Under the pieces are notes generated by a model. It saw nothing but the letters and a program-made list of their open reading frames with translations. It was not told the origin of the DNA and did not search any database. DNA of 64,000 nucleotides. Source: Vibrio sp. Y2-5. GTDB lineage: Bacteria; Pseudomonadota; Gammaproteobacteria; Enterobacterales; Vibrionaceae. Position numbers and translations under genes: made by a program. This document shows, piece by piece, positions 26,543 to 35,346 of this stretch. Position 1 is the first letter of the stretch. Each line of letters begins with the position of its first letter. The DNA lies in the NCBI RefSeq assembly GCF_014596725.1, contig NZ_JACVEG010000009.1, positions 92,574 through 156,573 on the forward strand. Direction: 5' to 3'.

Positions 26543-27039
26543 GAAACTTGCTACATGTTTAAATATTTCTCTAATTTACTACTTAGAGATTTGACTGCTT
26601 CAACTGACCAGTTAACTACCTCTAGAGACTCTTGTGCCGCTTTGCCGAATATTTCAGGGTTGGACTCGATCTCTTCACGATGCCCTTTGAACGCTTTTAC
26701 CTTAAATGACTTTTCGTGCAGTTCATTGAGCAATTCGTAAATTGATGCGTCTTCTGAAAACAAGAACTTGGCAGCTTCCTTTTTCTCGATGAAGTCCTTG
26801 TGAGTTTCAGAGGTAACACCATCGCCTATTAATTCTTGGTAAAACTTTAACGTAGTCGTATATACCTCGAATCTCTTATTGTAGAGATCAAGTTTGAGTT
26901 TCTGACGGTTAGTTACCAACTGTTGATAAGCAATGTAAGCTAAAAACAGCGCCATTAAGACTGCAAATATGTAGTCCTTAAAAATTCCTAAGATATCCAA
27001 TTGTTAACTCTTAACTAAGTAAATGATGATTTCGTATAA
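26422..27039 (-). mobile_element. Complete integron gene cassette, 618 bp
   Basis: On the minus strand the cassette starts TTATAC after a G at 27040 and ends with the G of the attC R' core at 26422. When circularised, that G joins TTATAC to give GTTATAC, the exact complement of the attC R'' core GTATAAC at 26542-26536, which is the hallmark of an intact cassette. It holds one promoterless gene in the normal orientation. No integrase or second full attC is visible nearby. Confidence 0.88.
26551..27000 (-). CDS. Membrane-anchored helical protein, integron cassette gene
   Basis: I do not recognise the family. The 149 residues have an N-terminal membrane helix (residues 8-28, DYIFAVLMALFLAYIAYQQL) followed by a charged, mostly helical cytoplasmic part (RQKLKLDLYNKRFEVYTTTLKFYQELI). 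It starts with TTG at 27000, 40 bases after the cassette boundary; a later ATG would remove the membrane helix. The short leader and absence of a promoter are normal for cassette genes. Confidence 0.75.
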   Translation of the reverse strand: MDILGIFKDYIFAVLMALFLAYIAYQQLVTNRQKLKLDLYNKRFEVYTTTLKFYQELIGDGVTSETHKDFIEKKEAAKFLFSEDASIYELLNELHEKSFKVKAFKGHREEIESNPEIFGKAAQESLEVVNWSVEAVKSLSSKLEKYLNM

Positions 27040-27291
27040 CAGTGTCTTTTCAGCACACATTGTCTTTATAATAATTCATAAAATACAGACGCCATAGCAG
27101 CAACATACTGTTCTATAAGTCTTATTCTTCCCTGCACTCACAAATTGCAGAACATGTCTGTCTAGTCGAGAGTGCTCAACTAGACTCATAATCTGCCATT
27201 AAGAAAAGTAGGTCAAGAACTGGCTTAAGAAAGTGGTCAGGAATTATTTACGAAATGATAATGGGGCAGAAGCAAGTCAGCGAGCCACCCT

Positions 27292-27939
27292 TTAATTTAA
27301 GAATGTTCCACTCACCTCATTTTCTAATTGGGTTAAATACATCCGCATGAACGCTGTTCGTCTTTTCGCTTCTTCTCGAGCAGATAGAGTCTTCATCGAA
27401 TCTTCTAGCTTGAGTAGCTTCTTATAGAAATGATCAATGGTGAATCGTTCATCATCTGGCATTCGATTTGAGCAAAAAGAGTCTTCACTAGAATATAAGG
27501 GGCGATTTAATTTAGAGCTCACTTGCAAGCACCGTGATACACCAATCGCACCGAGTGCATCCAATCTATCAGCGTCTTGAACTATTTTAGCTTCAAGAGT
27601 TCTTGCTTCAATTTTCGCACTGTAGCTGTGAGCTTCAATAGCATGAGCAATATCATCAATGTACATCGAAGGATACGAAATACTTTTCAGAAAGCTTACA
27701 GCTTTTTCCGCCGCTATCACTGAACTTTGGCTCCGTTCAGGATGATTTTTCTCAAATGAAAAGCAATCATGTAAATACGCCGCAGGAATAACGACTTCCT
27801 CAATAGCTCGTTCTTTATAGCATAAGGATTTCGCTGTCTTTACTACACGCAATACATGATCAATATCATGAGCGAGATCTTGGTTCATTTCTAAACGAAT
27901 AAAACTGAATAATCTTTCTTCCATTTGCTTATTCAACAT
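27292..27939 (-). CDS. HD-domain phosphohydrolase, YedJ-like
   Basis: 215 residues with the HD metal-site motifs in order: HDIDHVLRV near residue 24, AYLHDC with the HD pair near 55, AIEAHSYS and DADRLDALGAIG. This pattern is that of YedJ-like HD hydrolases, which act on nucleotides or other phosphate esters; the substrate is unknown. It is monocistronic and lies between the integron cassette and a broken regulator. Confidence 0.85.
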   Translation of the reverse strand: MLNKQMEERLFSFIRLEMNQDLAHDIDHVLRVVKTAKSLCYKERAIEEVVIPAAYLHDCFSFEKNHPERSQSSVIAAEKAVSFLKSISYPSMYIDDIAHAIEAHSYSAKIEARTLEAKIVQDADRLDALGAIGVSRCLQVSSKLNRPLYSSEDSFCSNRMPDDERFTIDHFYKKLLKLEDSMKTLSAREEAKRRTAFMRMYLTQLENEVSGTFLN

Positions 27940-28027
27940 TAATCATTTCGTCCTTGGATATGTTCAAAATTTGGCTTAGGGTATATAACGTTTTAACACA
28001 ACATCCGTGTTTACCGGAACACAAAGC

Positions 28028-28136
28028 CAATAGCCACGAAAAGATTTTGAAATCAGCAGCTGATTTATTCTGCCGATACGGTTTCGATACCGTTAGTTTA
28101 TCGGATGTGATGAAAGCAGCGAACATGAATAGATGA
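28028..28136 (+). pseudogene. TetR-family regulator remnant (N-terminal HTH only)
   Basis: The frame reads NSHEKILKSAADLFCRYGF followed by DTVSLSDVMKAANMNR and a stop codon. It is the start of a TetR/AcrR HTH, cut off in the recognition helix where functional proteins continue for about 140 more residues. No continuation is seen downstream. Confidence 0.75.
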
Positions 28137-28337
28137 ACATATTCTAAGAACAGCTTTCACTCTTTGCCTTTTTCATTAGTTCAAGTAAGGCAAGTTCGAA
28201 CCGAGATTTAACATAGTTCATTTACTCTAAAGCGTTTCGGGGTATTTCTGTGTTGGACTGCAAATGCTATCCGTAATAATTCCATTCTGATGAAAACATA
28301 CCTATACGACCTCTATACTGATAGTCAGCCCCACGTA

Positions 28338-28351
28338 AGCAAACGTTTGCT
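28338..28351. promoter_or_regulatory. PurR-like operator
   Basis: AGCAAACGTTTGCT is a perfect 14-bp palindrome matching the core of the PurR box (GCAAACGTTTGC), 50 bp before the nucleosidase gene at 28402. Other LacI-family proteins share similar cores, but the downstream gene releases adenine, which fits PurR. Confidence 0.7.
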
Positions 28352-28401
28352 CAAGTGATACATGTAGCGTATTATCTCCATAATTAATAAGGAGATTTTT
28401 T

Positions 28402-29151
28402 ATGTTTCGTATTTTTGCCCTTTTGCTAACACTCTTTTCTTTTAGCTGCTTTGCATCTGTAGAGCGTATTGCAATTGTTGGTGCAATGGATGTAGAAATT
28501 GAAGGTATTCTGCCCAAACTAACAAATGTTAAGCACGAAACCATTGGAAACCATATTTTTTATATTGGTGAACTGAATAAGAAACCAGTAATAGTTACAA
28601 AATCTGGTGTAGGAAAAGTAAATGCAGCTCTAACTACAACATTACTTGCGACTAAATTTAATATCACTTCAATTATATTTACTGGAATAGCAGGTGCTTG
28701 CTCTCCAGGTTTAGAACCTATGGATGTAGTCATTTCAACGGCATTGATTCAACATGATGTAGACTTAACTGCTTTCGGTAACCCTATAGGCTTACTCGAT
28801 GGTTATAAAAATCGAGAATTTTTACCTTCTGAGTCACTTGTTAATCAAGCATTGGAAGCCGCTCATTCTGTTTTAGGTGAAGATAAAGTAACGACAGGAA
28901 CGATTGTTTCTGGTGACCAATTTATAGCAGATAAGAAAAAAGTAGCATTTTTGTATCAAGAATTCCAAGCTAAAGCTGTTGAGATGGAAGGGGCTGCTCT
29001 GGCACAAGTCGCTGATAAGTTTAATATCCCTTACGTTGTTATTCGTACTATTTCAGATAAAGCTGATGGCTCTGCATCACTTACTTATGATGAGATGAAA
29101 AATACAACTGCTCATAACTCAGTATCAATTCTATTGGAAATGTTCAAATAA
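28402..29151 (+). CDS. Exported 5'-methylthioadenosine/S-adenosylhomocysteine nucleosidase
   Basis: Hydrolyses MTA or SAH to adenine and a thioribose product. After an N-terminal signal-peptide-like segment (residues 1-18, FALLLTLFSFSCFA) the nucleoside phosphorylase fold shows IVGAMDVEIEG (catalytic Glu32, matching Glu12 of E. coli MtnN), TGIAGAC, VSGDQF, VEMEGAAL and RTISDKADG (general acid Asp). All catalytic residues are kept, so it should be active, but outside the cytoplasm. E. coli MtnN has no such signal. The ribosome site AAGGAG is close to the ATG. It is monocistronic. Confidence 0.88.
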   Translation: MFRIFALLLTLFSFSCFASVERIAIVGAMDVEIEGILPKLTNVKHETIGNHIFYIGELNKKPVIVTKSGVGKVNAALTTTLLATKFNITSIIFTGIAGACSPGLEPMDVVISTALIQHDVDLTAFGNPIGLLDGYKNREFLPSESLVNQALEAAHSVLGEDKVTTGTIVSGDQFIADKKKVAFLYQEFQAKAVEMEGAALAQVADKFNIPYVVIRTISDKADGSASLTYDEMKNTTAHNSVSILLEMFK

Positions 29152-29175
29152 GCTTTAGATTAACGGGTTGAAACC

Positions 29176-29203
29176 GATGCCATCATAACAATTTGATGGC
29201 ATC
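29176..29203 (+). terminator. Hairpin after the nucleosidase gene
   Basis: GATGCCATCA and TGATGGCATC form a 10-bp stem 25 bases after the stop codon. There is no clear T-run, so its termination strength is uncertain. Confidence 0.5.
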
Positions 29204-29817
29204 ATCCAGAGTTAGCAGTACGCCACTCCCCTTCGATTGAGAACTTTTCATAATCTTTAATTAGATAGTTACGCCCATCGATCCTTTGTTACCCACAATT
29301 AGTAAAAATGCTGAAAATGCAATGACACATTCTGTCTCTGATTAATTACGTTAAACCACAACTGGACAGAACCTTCTTATAGTTTTTTGCTTAAACTAGC
29401 AAAGCGCGAATAACTTCAAGTATGGAAAGTATGAGTATTGTAATTGCATGCCAGATCAGGGCAAATAGCATAAACCATGTGATTAGCGAGGCCCAAAAAA
29501 ACTTATTTAAACCCAATTGTTCATTCTTACTGACTCTTCTTACTGTGTTAGGGGGCTGAAGACCAATGGAACGAAAACGTACGCTAAGAACGATCTGGCA
29601 ATTTTGCACGGTGAGTGTAGTGAGCTGGCATGGAAGTTTTCAAAATGTGAAACTCTAATTACTGAAACATTTATTTCCACATCAAGAGCCAGAATAAAAT
29701 GCTCTCACTCCTTTGAGCCCAAGCACTAGAATTCCCAAAAATTAAAAAATTTGAATGTATTAACCACCACATTCACCCCTTCAACTTTCAGCGCCAGACA
29801 AAGTTGAAGCAGTTATC
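29204..29817. other. Stretch without a confident gene
   Basis: No ORF here has a recognisable family. A minus-strand frame from a GTG near 29538 to 29391 would encode about 48 residues with one hydrophobic helix (SLITWFMLFALIWHAITILIL); it could be a small membrane protein, but nothing else supports it. Confidence 0.3.
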
Positions 29818-29955
29818 CTAACTCACCCTTTGACCAGCTTTTTTATCAAACCACAGCAAATACTCTTCAGGAAGGTCGATAAGAAAACACCCATAAGATT
29901 TGCCAAAAGGCATTTTCATTCTGGCAAGTTTAAGTAAGTTCTCGTTTTCTAACAT
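29818..29955 (-). pseudogene. DUF3820 gene remnant
   Basis: The frame begins MLENENLLKLARMKMPFGKSY and continues GCFLIDLPEEYLLWFDKKAGQ, the first 40 or so residues of DUF3820 proteins, which are normally 70-80 residues long. It stops after 45 residues with the C-terminal half missing, so it is probably a truncated relic at the left edge of the accessory island. Confidence 0.7.
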
Positions 29956-30249
29956 GGGTGATTATGTTCAATTGTGAGTTTGTGCATTACCCACTTTTGG
30001 GGAGCACAATGAATAGATATGAAATTGTAGTAACTTAATACTGTTGTTGTTCCACCATCAGGACATCAGGAACTCCTTTTACGACTTCGTAACTGCTTAT
30101 TCAGAGAGTCTTCCATTAAATTTTTATAGTCTTTATCCCATATGGGATATGACAAATCTTTTTTTTATCGAGAAGATAATTTAATTGGAATAGGAGTGCT
30201 AAAGGGAATTAAACCAGCTCCTTTTAAATTAGATAAAAAAGGGATTTAT

Positions 30250-31494
30250 ATGAATACTACTCTGACAAAGCAAGCAGACAAGACTAATAACCATATTTCA
30301 CACAGTAGTGGCACAAACATCGTAAACCGATGTTTTTCCAATATTGGTCCTGAATCTGAAGTTTCTGTTGCGTTACAGAACCTCCGTTGGTCGATGTTGG
30401 ATAAAAATGTTAACAGCTTAACGCTTCGTAGTATGGAGACACTATTCACAACTCGTCTGGTTGCTCGCAGCGGCGTTGTCTCTGAATTGCCAAAGTCACA
30501 AAGTCCCATGGTTGTTTCATACCAATTTAAGGGGGAGACCTATACAACGGAAGACTTTCTGGACAGAACATATACAAATGCTCTGCTCGTGATGAAAAAT
30601 GGTGTGATTGTTTATGAGAACTACCTTAACAATATGACGCCTGATACCTGTCATATGGGCTGGTCAATGACAAAATCGATTGTCTCTACATTAATTGGTA
30701 TGGCCTATGAAGAAGGTCGTATTCACTCTTTGGATGATCCAATTGTGAATTATATTCCCGAGTTGAAAAATGGTGCGTATAACGATGTAAGTATTCGCCA
30801 TATTTTATCTATGACTTCTGGTGTTGCATATGAAGAGCGCTATGATTTTGATAATCCCGGTCTTGCTGCGACGAATCACATTAAAGCAATAATCAAAAAT
30901 GTTAGCCGTTTTGCTGATGCAGCTGTAGATATTAAGAAAAAATATGAGCCCGGTAAAGTATCTGAATATAAAACCATCGATACTGCGGTACTTGGGTGGT
31001 TATTAGAGAAAGTCTTAGATGGTTCAAACGTATCCTCATATATGGCTCAAAAATTATGGGAGCCTCTGGGTGCAGAACAAAATGGCTTTTTTATCATGGA
31101 TGGAACCCCTGAAGTTGGTCGAGAGTTTACTGGCGCTGGCTTTAATGCCATTCTTCGAGATTGGGCTAGGTTTGGACAAATGATACTAAATAAAGGGGAA
31201 TTTAACGGCCATAAGTTCATAAGCAGCGACTATCTGGAAAAGGCAACTCAATCTTTTTTACCAGAGCATCCTGAAACCGGTGGATATGGTTATCAGTGGT
31301 GGACATTTAGCGGAACCAACAGTTTTGCTGCTGTGGGTATACTGGGACAATTCGTTTTCATCGATCCCGATACTAATACAGTTATTGTGAAACTTAGCTA
31401 TTGTCCCACTGAAGAAATGGATGATATAGAAAAGGAAACGGAATTATTTCTTAAGGCTGTTTCTAAATGGACAGTCGATGAAGGTTCACTCTGA
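30250..31494 (+). CDS. Serine hydrolase, beta-lactamase fold (NylB/EstB-like)
   Basis: 414 residues, cytoplasmic (no signal peptide). The penicillin-binding-type motif SMTK is in GWSMTKSIVSTLIGMA, and the second catalytic Tyr is in SEYKTIDTAVLGWLLEK. COG1680 enzymes of this subtype include 6-aminohexanoate-oligomer hydrolase, carboxylesterases and amidases. I chose the ATG at 30250, which has an AAAGGGA ribosome site; an in-frame ATG at 30142 lacks one. The operon with an amidase and a guanidino enzyme on the far side of the LuxR gene suggests amide breakdown. The true substrate is unknown. Confidence 0.85.
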   Translation: MNTTLTKQADKTNNHISHSSGTNIVNRCFSNIGPESEVSVALQNLRWSMLDKNVNSLTLRSMETLFTTRLVARSGVVSELPKSQSPMVVSYQFKGETYTTEDFLDRTYTNALLVMKNGVIVYENYLNNMTPDTCHMGWSMTKSIVSTLIGMAYEEGRIHSLDDPIVNYIPELKNGAYNDVSIRHILSMTSGVAYEERYDFDNPGLAATNHIKAIIKNVSRFADAAVDIKKKYEPGKVSEYKTIDTAVLGWLLEKVLDGSNVSSYMAQKLWEPLGAEQNGFFIMDGTPEVGREFTGAGFNAILRDWARFGQMILNKGEFNGHKFISSDYLEKATQSFLPEHPETGGYGYQWWTFSGTNSFAAVGILGQFVFIDPDTNTVIVKLSYCPTEEMDDIEKETELFLKAVSKWTVDEGSL

Positions 31495-31564
31495 TAGAGT
31501 CTGTAGGTACGAATAGGTGCCCCCTTTATTGTTATGTAAGGCAAACTTAGTTCCATTTTATCAA

Positions 31565-32704
31565 TCAGATTGGTAATAGATTTGAGGGGATAGAGGACAC
31601 AAGCTGGTTAGTTAATTCTGGTTGTCTGTTAATCCCCATTTTTTGAAATATGCTTTTCAGCTGTGTTCGTACAGTACCTACAGTGATGCCTTTATGATGA
31701 GCGTAGTCATTAAGAGATTGTCCTTTTGCTATAGCAATTGCCAAATGAGCCTCAGCCTGAGTTAAACCAAAGAGGGTTTGTATCTCAGCATATGATAACT
31801 CATGGCACGTCGGAGGGCTGAAAAATACAATGACACAATCTTCGTTTGCCCCAAATTGTCGAATTAAATGGTTATTTAATGTCATTCGCATCACACCTAT
31901 TTGAATCGGTTTAATACCATACGAATTTAATATCCCTAGCTGACGACTTGCTGACGGTTTCATAGATAATGCATCATTGACACACCGATAGAATACCTGC
32001 TGATCAGTTCTGTTTTTAAACTCTAATTTGTCATTATTAAGTGAAATCAGATTCCTTGCTGATAGTTCGAGTTGTAACGTCGAATTCGCCCAGATTAAGC
32101 GTTGTTTGGTGCTAAGTATCAATACTCCCATACTCAATTGATTAGCAATGCCACGCAGTTGTTCATTTTTGTATGTCAGATGACAAATATTTTCGAAAAG
32201 TTTAATAGATTGAGTAAGATGTGGAGCGAGCATATAAAGAAAGTTTTCGGTATCCTTTGACAACAAATGATCGCTAAATCCTCTGGTGTGAATGATCAAT
32301 GCTGAGGAGAGATCTTGCGCAAGTTTTACTTCCAGCGTAATGGCATAGCCTAAACCAGCGTGTTTTAGACGCTCTTTAAATTTCAGAAAATGTGGGGAGT
32401 CCGCTGAAAAAACCTCTTCATCACGATATACCTGTATGTCTGAGCGAGTATTGATGTCTAGCCGTGGATTATCTGAATTATTCACCCATTTGTCATGGAT
32501 TGAAGCTCTTTGCTCCGAGAATGTATCTCTCCAACTCCACTTTAGTTCAGTTCTACCGTCTTCAGTATTTTTAAATACTTGTAGAGCAACGCTTTCCGCT
32601 TCAAGACGGGTACGAATTTCGTCCAATGATTTTACCCAACCCTGATATGATTCTGTAGAGCGATATAATCTGGAAAATAATTCATTGTCACGTTTGGCTT
32701 GCAA
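31565..32704 (-). CDS. LuxR-family transcriptional regulator
   Basis: The last 65 residues form a LuxR-type HTH (LTQAEAHLAIAIAKGQ, ITVGTVRTQLKSIFQKMGI). The long N-terminal part (residues 1-300) has no clear family; a GAF- or PAS-like sensor is likely. The gene begins with TTG at 32704 behind a GGAG site and has no in-frame ATG nearby. It lies between the serine hydrolase and the divergent permease operon, the position expected for a local regulator of both. Confidence 0.82.
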   Translation of the reverse strand: MQAKRDNELFSRLYRSTESYQGWVKSLDEIRTRLEAESVALQVFKNTEDGRTELKWSWRDTFSEQRASIHDKWVNNSDNPRLDINTRSDIQVYRDEEVFSADSPHFLKFKERLKHAGLGYAITLEVKLAQDLSSALIIHTRGFSDHLLSKDTENFLYMLAPHLTQSIKLFENICHLTYKNEQLRGIANQLSMGVLILSTKQRLIWANSTLQLELSARNLISLNNDKLEFKNRTDQQVFYRCVNDALSMKPSASRQLGILNSYGIKPIQIGVMRMTLNNHLIRQFGANEDCVIVFFSPPTCHELSYAEIQTLFGLTQAEAHLAIAIAKGQSLNDYAHHKGITVGTVRTQLKSIFQKMGINRQPELTNQLVSSIPSNLLPI

Positions 32705-32995
32705 AATTTTAATCTCCGTAAAATTAAAAATAAATGGAGTTATGAAATGAAACTATTTTTCAATAGATTCTAATAGGTTTTAATAAAGTTTTGAAAAAAT
32801 CAAGAGTTAATTATTTTTTATTTTAACATGCAGCTTTATTGCACTAATTTTGGTTGTCAATTTGGTGCGTTTGTTTTTATTTGGTGCATAATGGAATCTG
32901 TGACAATTAAAATAAAGTTTTTTGGTATTTTTGTTTGACTCTTGAGTCGCTCCATAGTTTAGAAATAAAACTGAAAATTAATATTGGAGTAGATT

Positions 32996-34315
32996 ATGGA
33001 TAATAACTCATCATTTAAAAGAGTCCTCTCTTTACGAGATTTGATTCTTTTTGGTCTTTCTTTTATGGCCCCGGCCACTGTCTTTGCCACATATGGAATT
33101 GCGGCGATCACGAGTGGAGGGATGGTGGCTGCAGGCTATGTTATTACTAGTATTCTAGTGTTTTTCTCAGCGTACTCGTATGCTCGAATGGCAAAGCAGT
33201 TCCCATCTTCTGGTTCAGCATTTATTTACGTTAAAGAAGTTCTGGGAAGTAAAGCTGGTTTTATCGTTGGTTGGTCAATTTTGCTTGATTATTTATTAAG
33301 TCCAATGATTAGCTCCTTAATATTTGGCCTCTTTATGAATGCATACTTTCCAGAGGTTTCGAATACTGTGTTTATTATTGGTTTTCTTCTGGTTGTTGCA
33401 ACTATTAATATTCTGGGTGTAAAGATGGCTGCCAACTATGGAACAGTAATTGTTGCACTTCAAATCGCTTTTATTATTACGTTTGTTGCTTTTGCTACGG
33501 ATACTATAAGCGCAGAGCAAGGTACACAAGCTCTCTTTTCAGCACTACCGTTCTATGACGAATCTGTATCTATCCCAAACTTAGTTCTTGGCGCGGTACC
33601 TATTTTGTTTTTCTCTTTCTTGGGGTTCGATGCGATTACAACGTTAGCAGAGGAAACCCGATCCCCTGAGCAGGCAATACCGAAAGCGATTTATAGCATT
33701 GTTAGTTTTGGTACTATGGTGTTCGCTGTATGCGCTTACTTTATGCAATTACTGATTCCCGACTCTACCGTTTTCCAAAACCCAGACACAGCCTCTATGG
33801 AAGTCATGGCACGAGCAGGTTCCTCTTTTCTAGTTTCTGCGTTTATGATTTTAACGGTTCTTGGTACAACAGCATCTGCAACGGCATCTTGTAGTAGTGC
33901 TGCCCGAATTCTCTACTCAATGGGCAAAGATGGTGTATTACCCCAAAAGGGATTCGGTTATCTGTCTAAGCGTTTTAGAACCCCAGTATTTAATATCGTT
34001 TTAATTTGCTTATTAGGTTTGTCTTCCATCTTTATGACGCTGACATTTGCGACTCATTTGATCAGTTTTGGCGTGGTGTTCAGCTTTCTATTTGTTAACT
34101 TTTCTGTCTTCGTATTTTTCTTTATTCAGAAAAAACAAGGAGGCTGGTTTAAAAATGTTGTTTTGCCTATTGCCGGCTGCCTGATTAATGCTTTCCTTTT
34201 GTTTGCTCTAGGTATGGATGCAACTTTATTAGGAATAGCCTGGTTAACAATAGGAGGAACTTATCTCCTTGTATCTCCGAAGAATAAATCTTTTGACATG
34301 GTCGATAATATTTAA
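32996..34315 (+). CDS. APC-family amino acid/polyamine permease, PuuP-like
   Basis: 439 residues with 12 likely membrane helices. The N-terminal block (LSFMAPATVFATYGIAAI), GWSILLDYLLSPMI and FSFLGFDAITTLAEET closely follow the putrescine importer PuuP of E. coli. It is the first gene of an operon with a guanidino-modifying enzyme and an amidase, so the import substrate is probably an amine or amide such as agmatine- or guanidino-type compounds. The leader of 290 bases before it, shared with luxR, is AT-rich with no clear operator. Confidence 0.88.
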   Translation: MDNNSSFKRVLSLRDLILFGLSFMAPATVFATYGIAAITSGGMVAAGYVITSILVFFSAYSYARMAKQFPSSGSAFIYVKEVLGSKAGFIVGWSILLDYLLSPMISSLIFGLFMNAYFPEVSNTVFIIGFLLVVATINILGVKMAANYGTVIVALQIAFIITFVAFATDTISAEQGTQALFSALPFYDESVSIPNLVLGAVPILFFSFLGFDAITTLAEETRSPEQAIPKAIYSIVSFGTMVFAVCAYFMQLLIPDSTVFQNPDTASMEVMARAGSSFLVSAFMILTVLGTTASATASCSSAARILYSMGKDGVLPQKGFGYLSKRFRTPVFNIVLICLLGLSSIFMTLTFATHLISFGVVFSFLFVNFSVFVFFFIQKKQGGWFKNVVLPIAGCLINAFLLFALGMDATLLGIAWLTIGGTYLLVSPKNKSFDMVDNI

Positions 34316-34333
34316 TTGTAGTAAGGAACGAGA

Positions 34334-35329
34334 ATGTCTAATCACAATAAGATCTTTGTTGAAAGTGAATTTGCACCTTTGAAGCGAGTTATTTTGGCTC
34401 GTTCAGAATTTGGTTTCCCATCTCAGGCTTTATCTGCAGAAGAACTGGATTTTTTACCTGAAGATGCCCGTAACTTGTTTAAAAACGTAAAGGGTGGAGA
34501 CCATAGTGAATTATTTCCAGAGCGTCACGAAAAATGGTTGGCTGAAAGAGAGAATTTTAAATCGCTTCTTATACGATACGGTGTTGAAGTTTTAGAACCG
34601 AGGGCACTAACCGCCACAGAGAAAAAAAGCACTGGTGATAAAGGCTATAGCAATTTTTTTGTTCGTGATCCCATCTTTACTGTCGGAGACTTTGTAATCG
34701 AAGGCTCTATGCGCTTTATGCATCGCCGTCAGGAAGTTTTGCCTGTTCGCCCGATTGTAAACCAACATGTTATGGCTGCGGATTGCCAGTATTTAGCTGT
34801 GCCACAACCGGAACTATTTGACAAGGACGACACGACTTTTGGCAACGGTCCTTATTTAGAAGGCGGTGATGTTATCGTTTTAGGCAAGCATGTTTTAGTA
34901 GGATCATCCGGCCTAGCTTCTAATAAAAACGGGATGCGTTGGCTGAAAAAGCTTCTTTCTCCTTACGGCTATACAGTTGAATATGTCCCACTGAAACCGG
35001 ATATTCTTCACCTTGATTGCGCTCTTAGTCTTGCAAGACCTGGATTGATGATTGTGTGTGAATCGGCATTTTTAAATGGTCTTCCTGACATTTTGAAGGG
35101 ATGGGATCGTATTTCTTTAGCACAATCTGAATGTGCGTATTTAGCTGCGAATGGCTTACCTATTAATGAAGATGTTTATGTGATCGATCCGGTATTTGAG
35201 ACTATTGGCAATAGGCTATCTACTTATGGTGTGCATGTAGAAACTGTCGATTTTTCAATTACTCGCTGCTTTGGTGGTTCATTTCGATGTAGTACCCAAC
35301 CTTTGCTACGCAGTAACAGTTACGAATAA
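34334..35329 (+). CDS. Guanidino-group-modifying enzyme (amidinotransferase/dimethylargininase superfamily)
   Basis: 331 residues with the beta/alpha-propeller superfamily marks: YLEGGDVIVL, HLDCALSLARPG (catalytic His) and the C-terminal nucleophile in CFGGSFRCSTQP. These enzymes transfer or hydrolyse a guanidino group, as in glycine amidinotransferase, arginine deiminase and dimethylarginine hydrolase; which of the two reactions occurs cannot be read. It is 18 bp after the permease gene and 17 bp before the amidase gene. Confidence 0.82.
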   Translation: MSNHNKIFVESEFAPLKRVILARSEFGFPSQALSAEELDFLPEDARNLFKNVKGGDHSELFPERHEKWLAERENFKSLLIRYGVEVLEPRALTATEKKSTGDKGYSNFFVRDPIFTVGDFVIEGSMRFMHRRQEVLPVRPIVNQHVMAADCQYLAVPQPELFDKDDTTFGNGPYLEGGDVIVLGKHVLVGSSGLASNKNGMRWLKKLLSPYGYTVEYVPLKPDILHLDCALSLARPGLMIVCESAFLNGLPDILKGWDRISLAQSECAYLAANGLPINEDVYVIDPVFETIGNRLSTYGVHVETVDFSITRCFGGSFRCSTQPLLRSNSYE

Positions 35330-35346
35330 ATGAAGGGGATTTAGAA

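Noticed and set aside
25915..27000. A complete CBASS or toxin-antitoxin system in the integron cassettes
   Set aside because: No nucleotidyltransferase, antitoxin or other partner gene is present; each cassette has one gene.
29391..29609. A 72-residue minus-strand frame with a hydrophobic stretch
   Set aside because: No ribosome site or family, and flanked by gene remnants; kept only as a remark in the stretch description.
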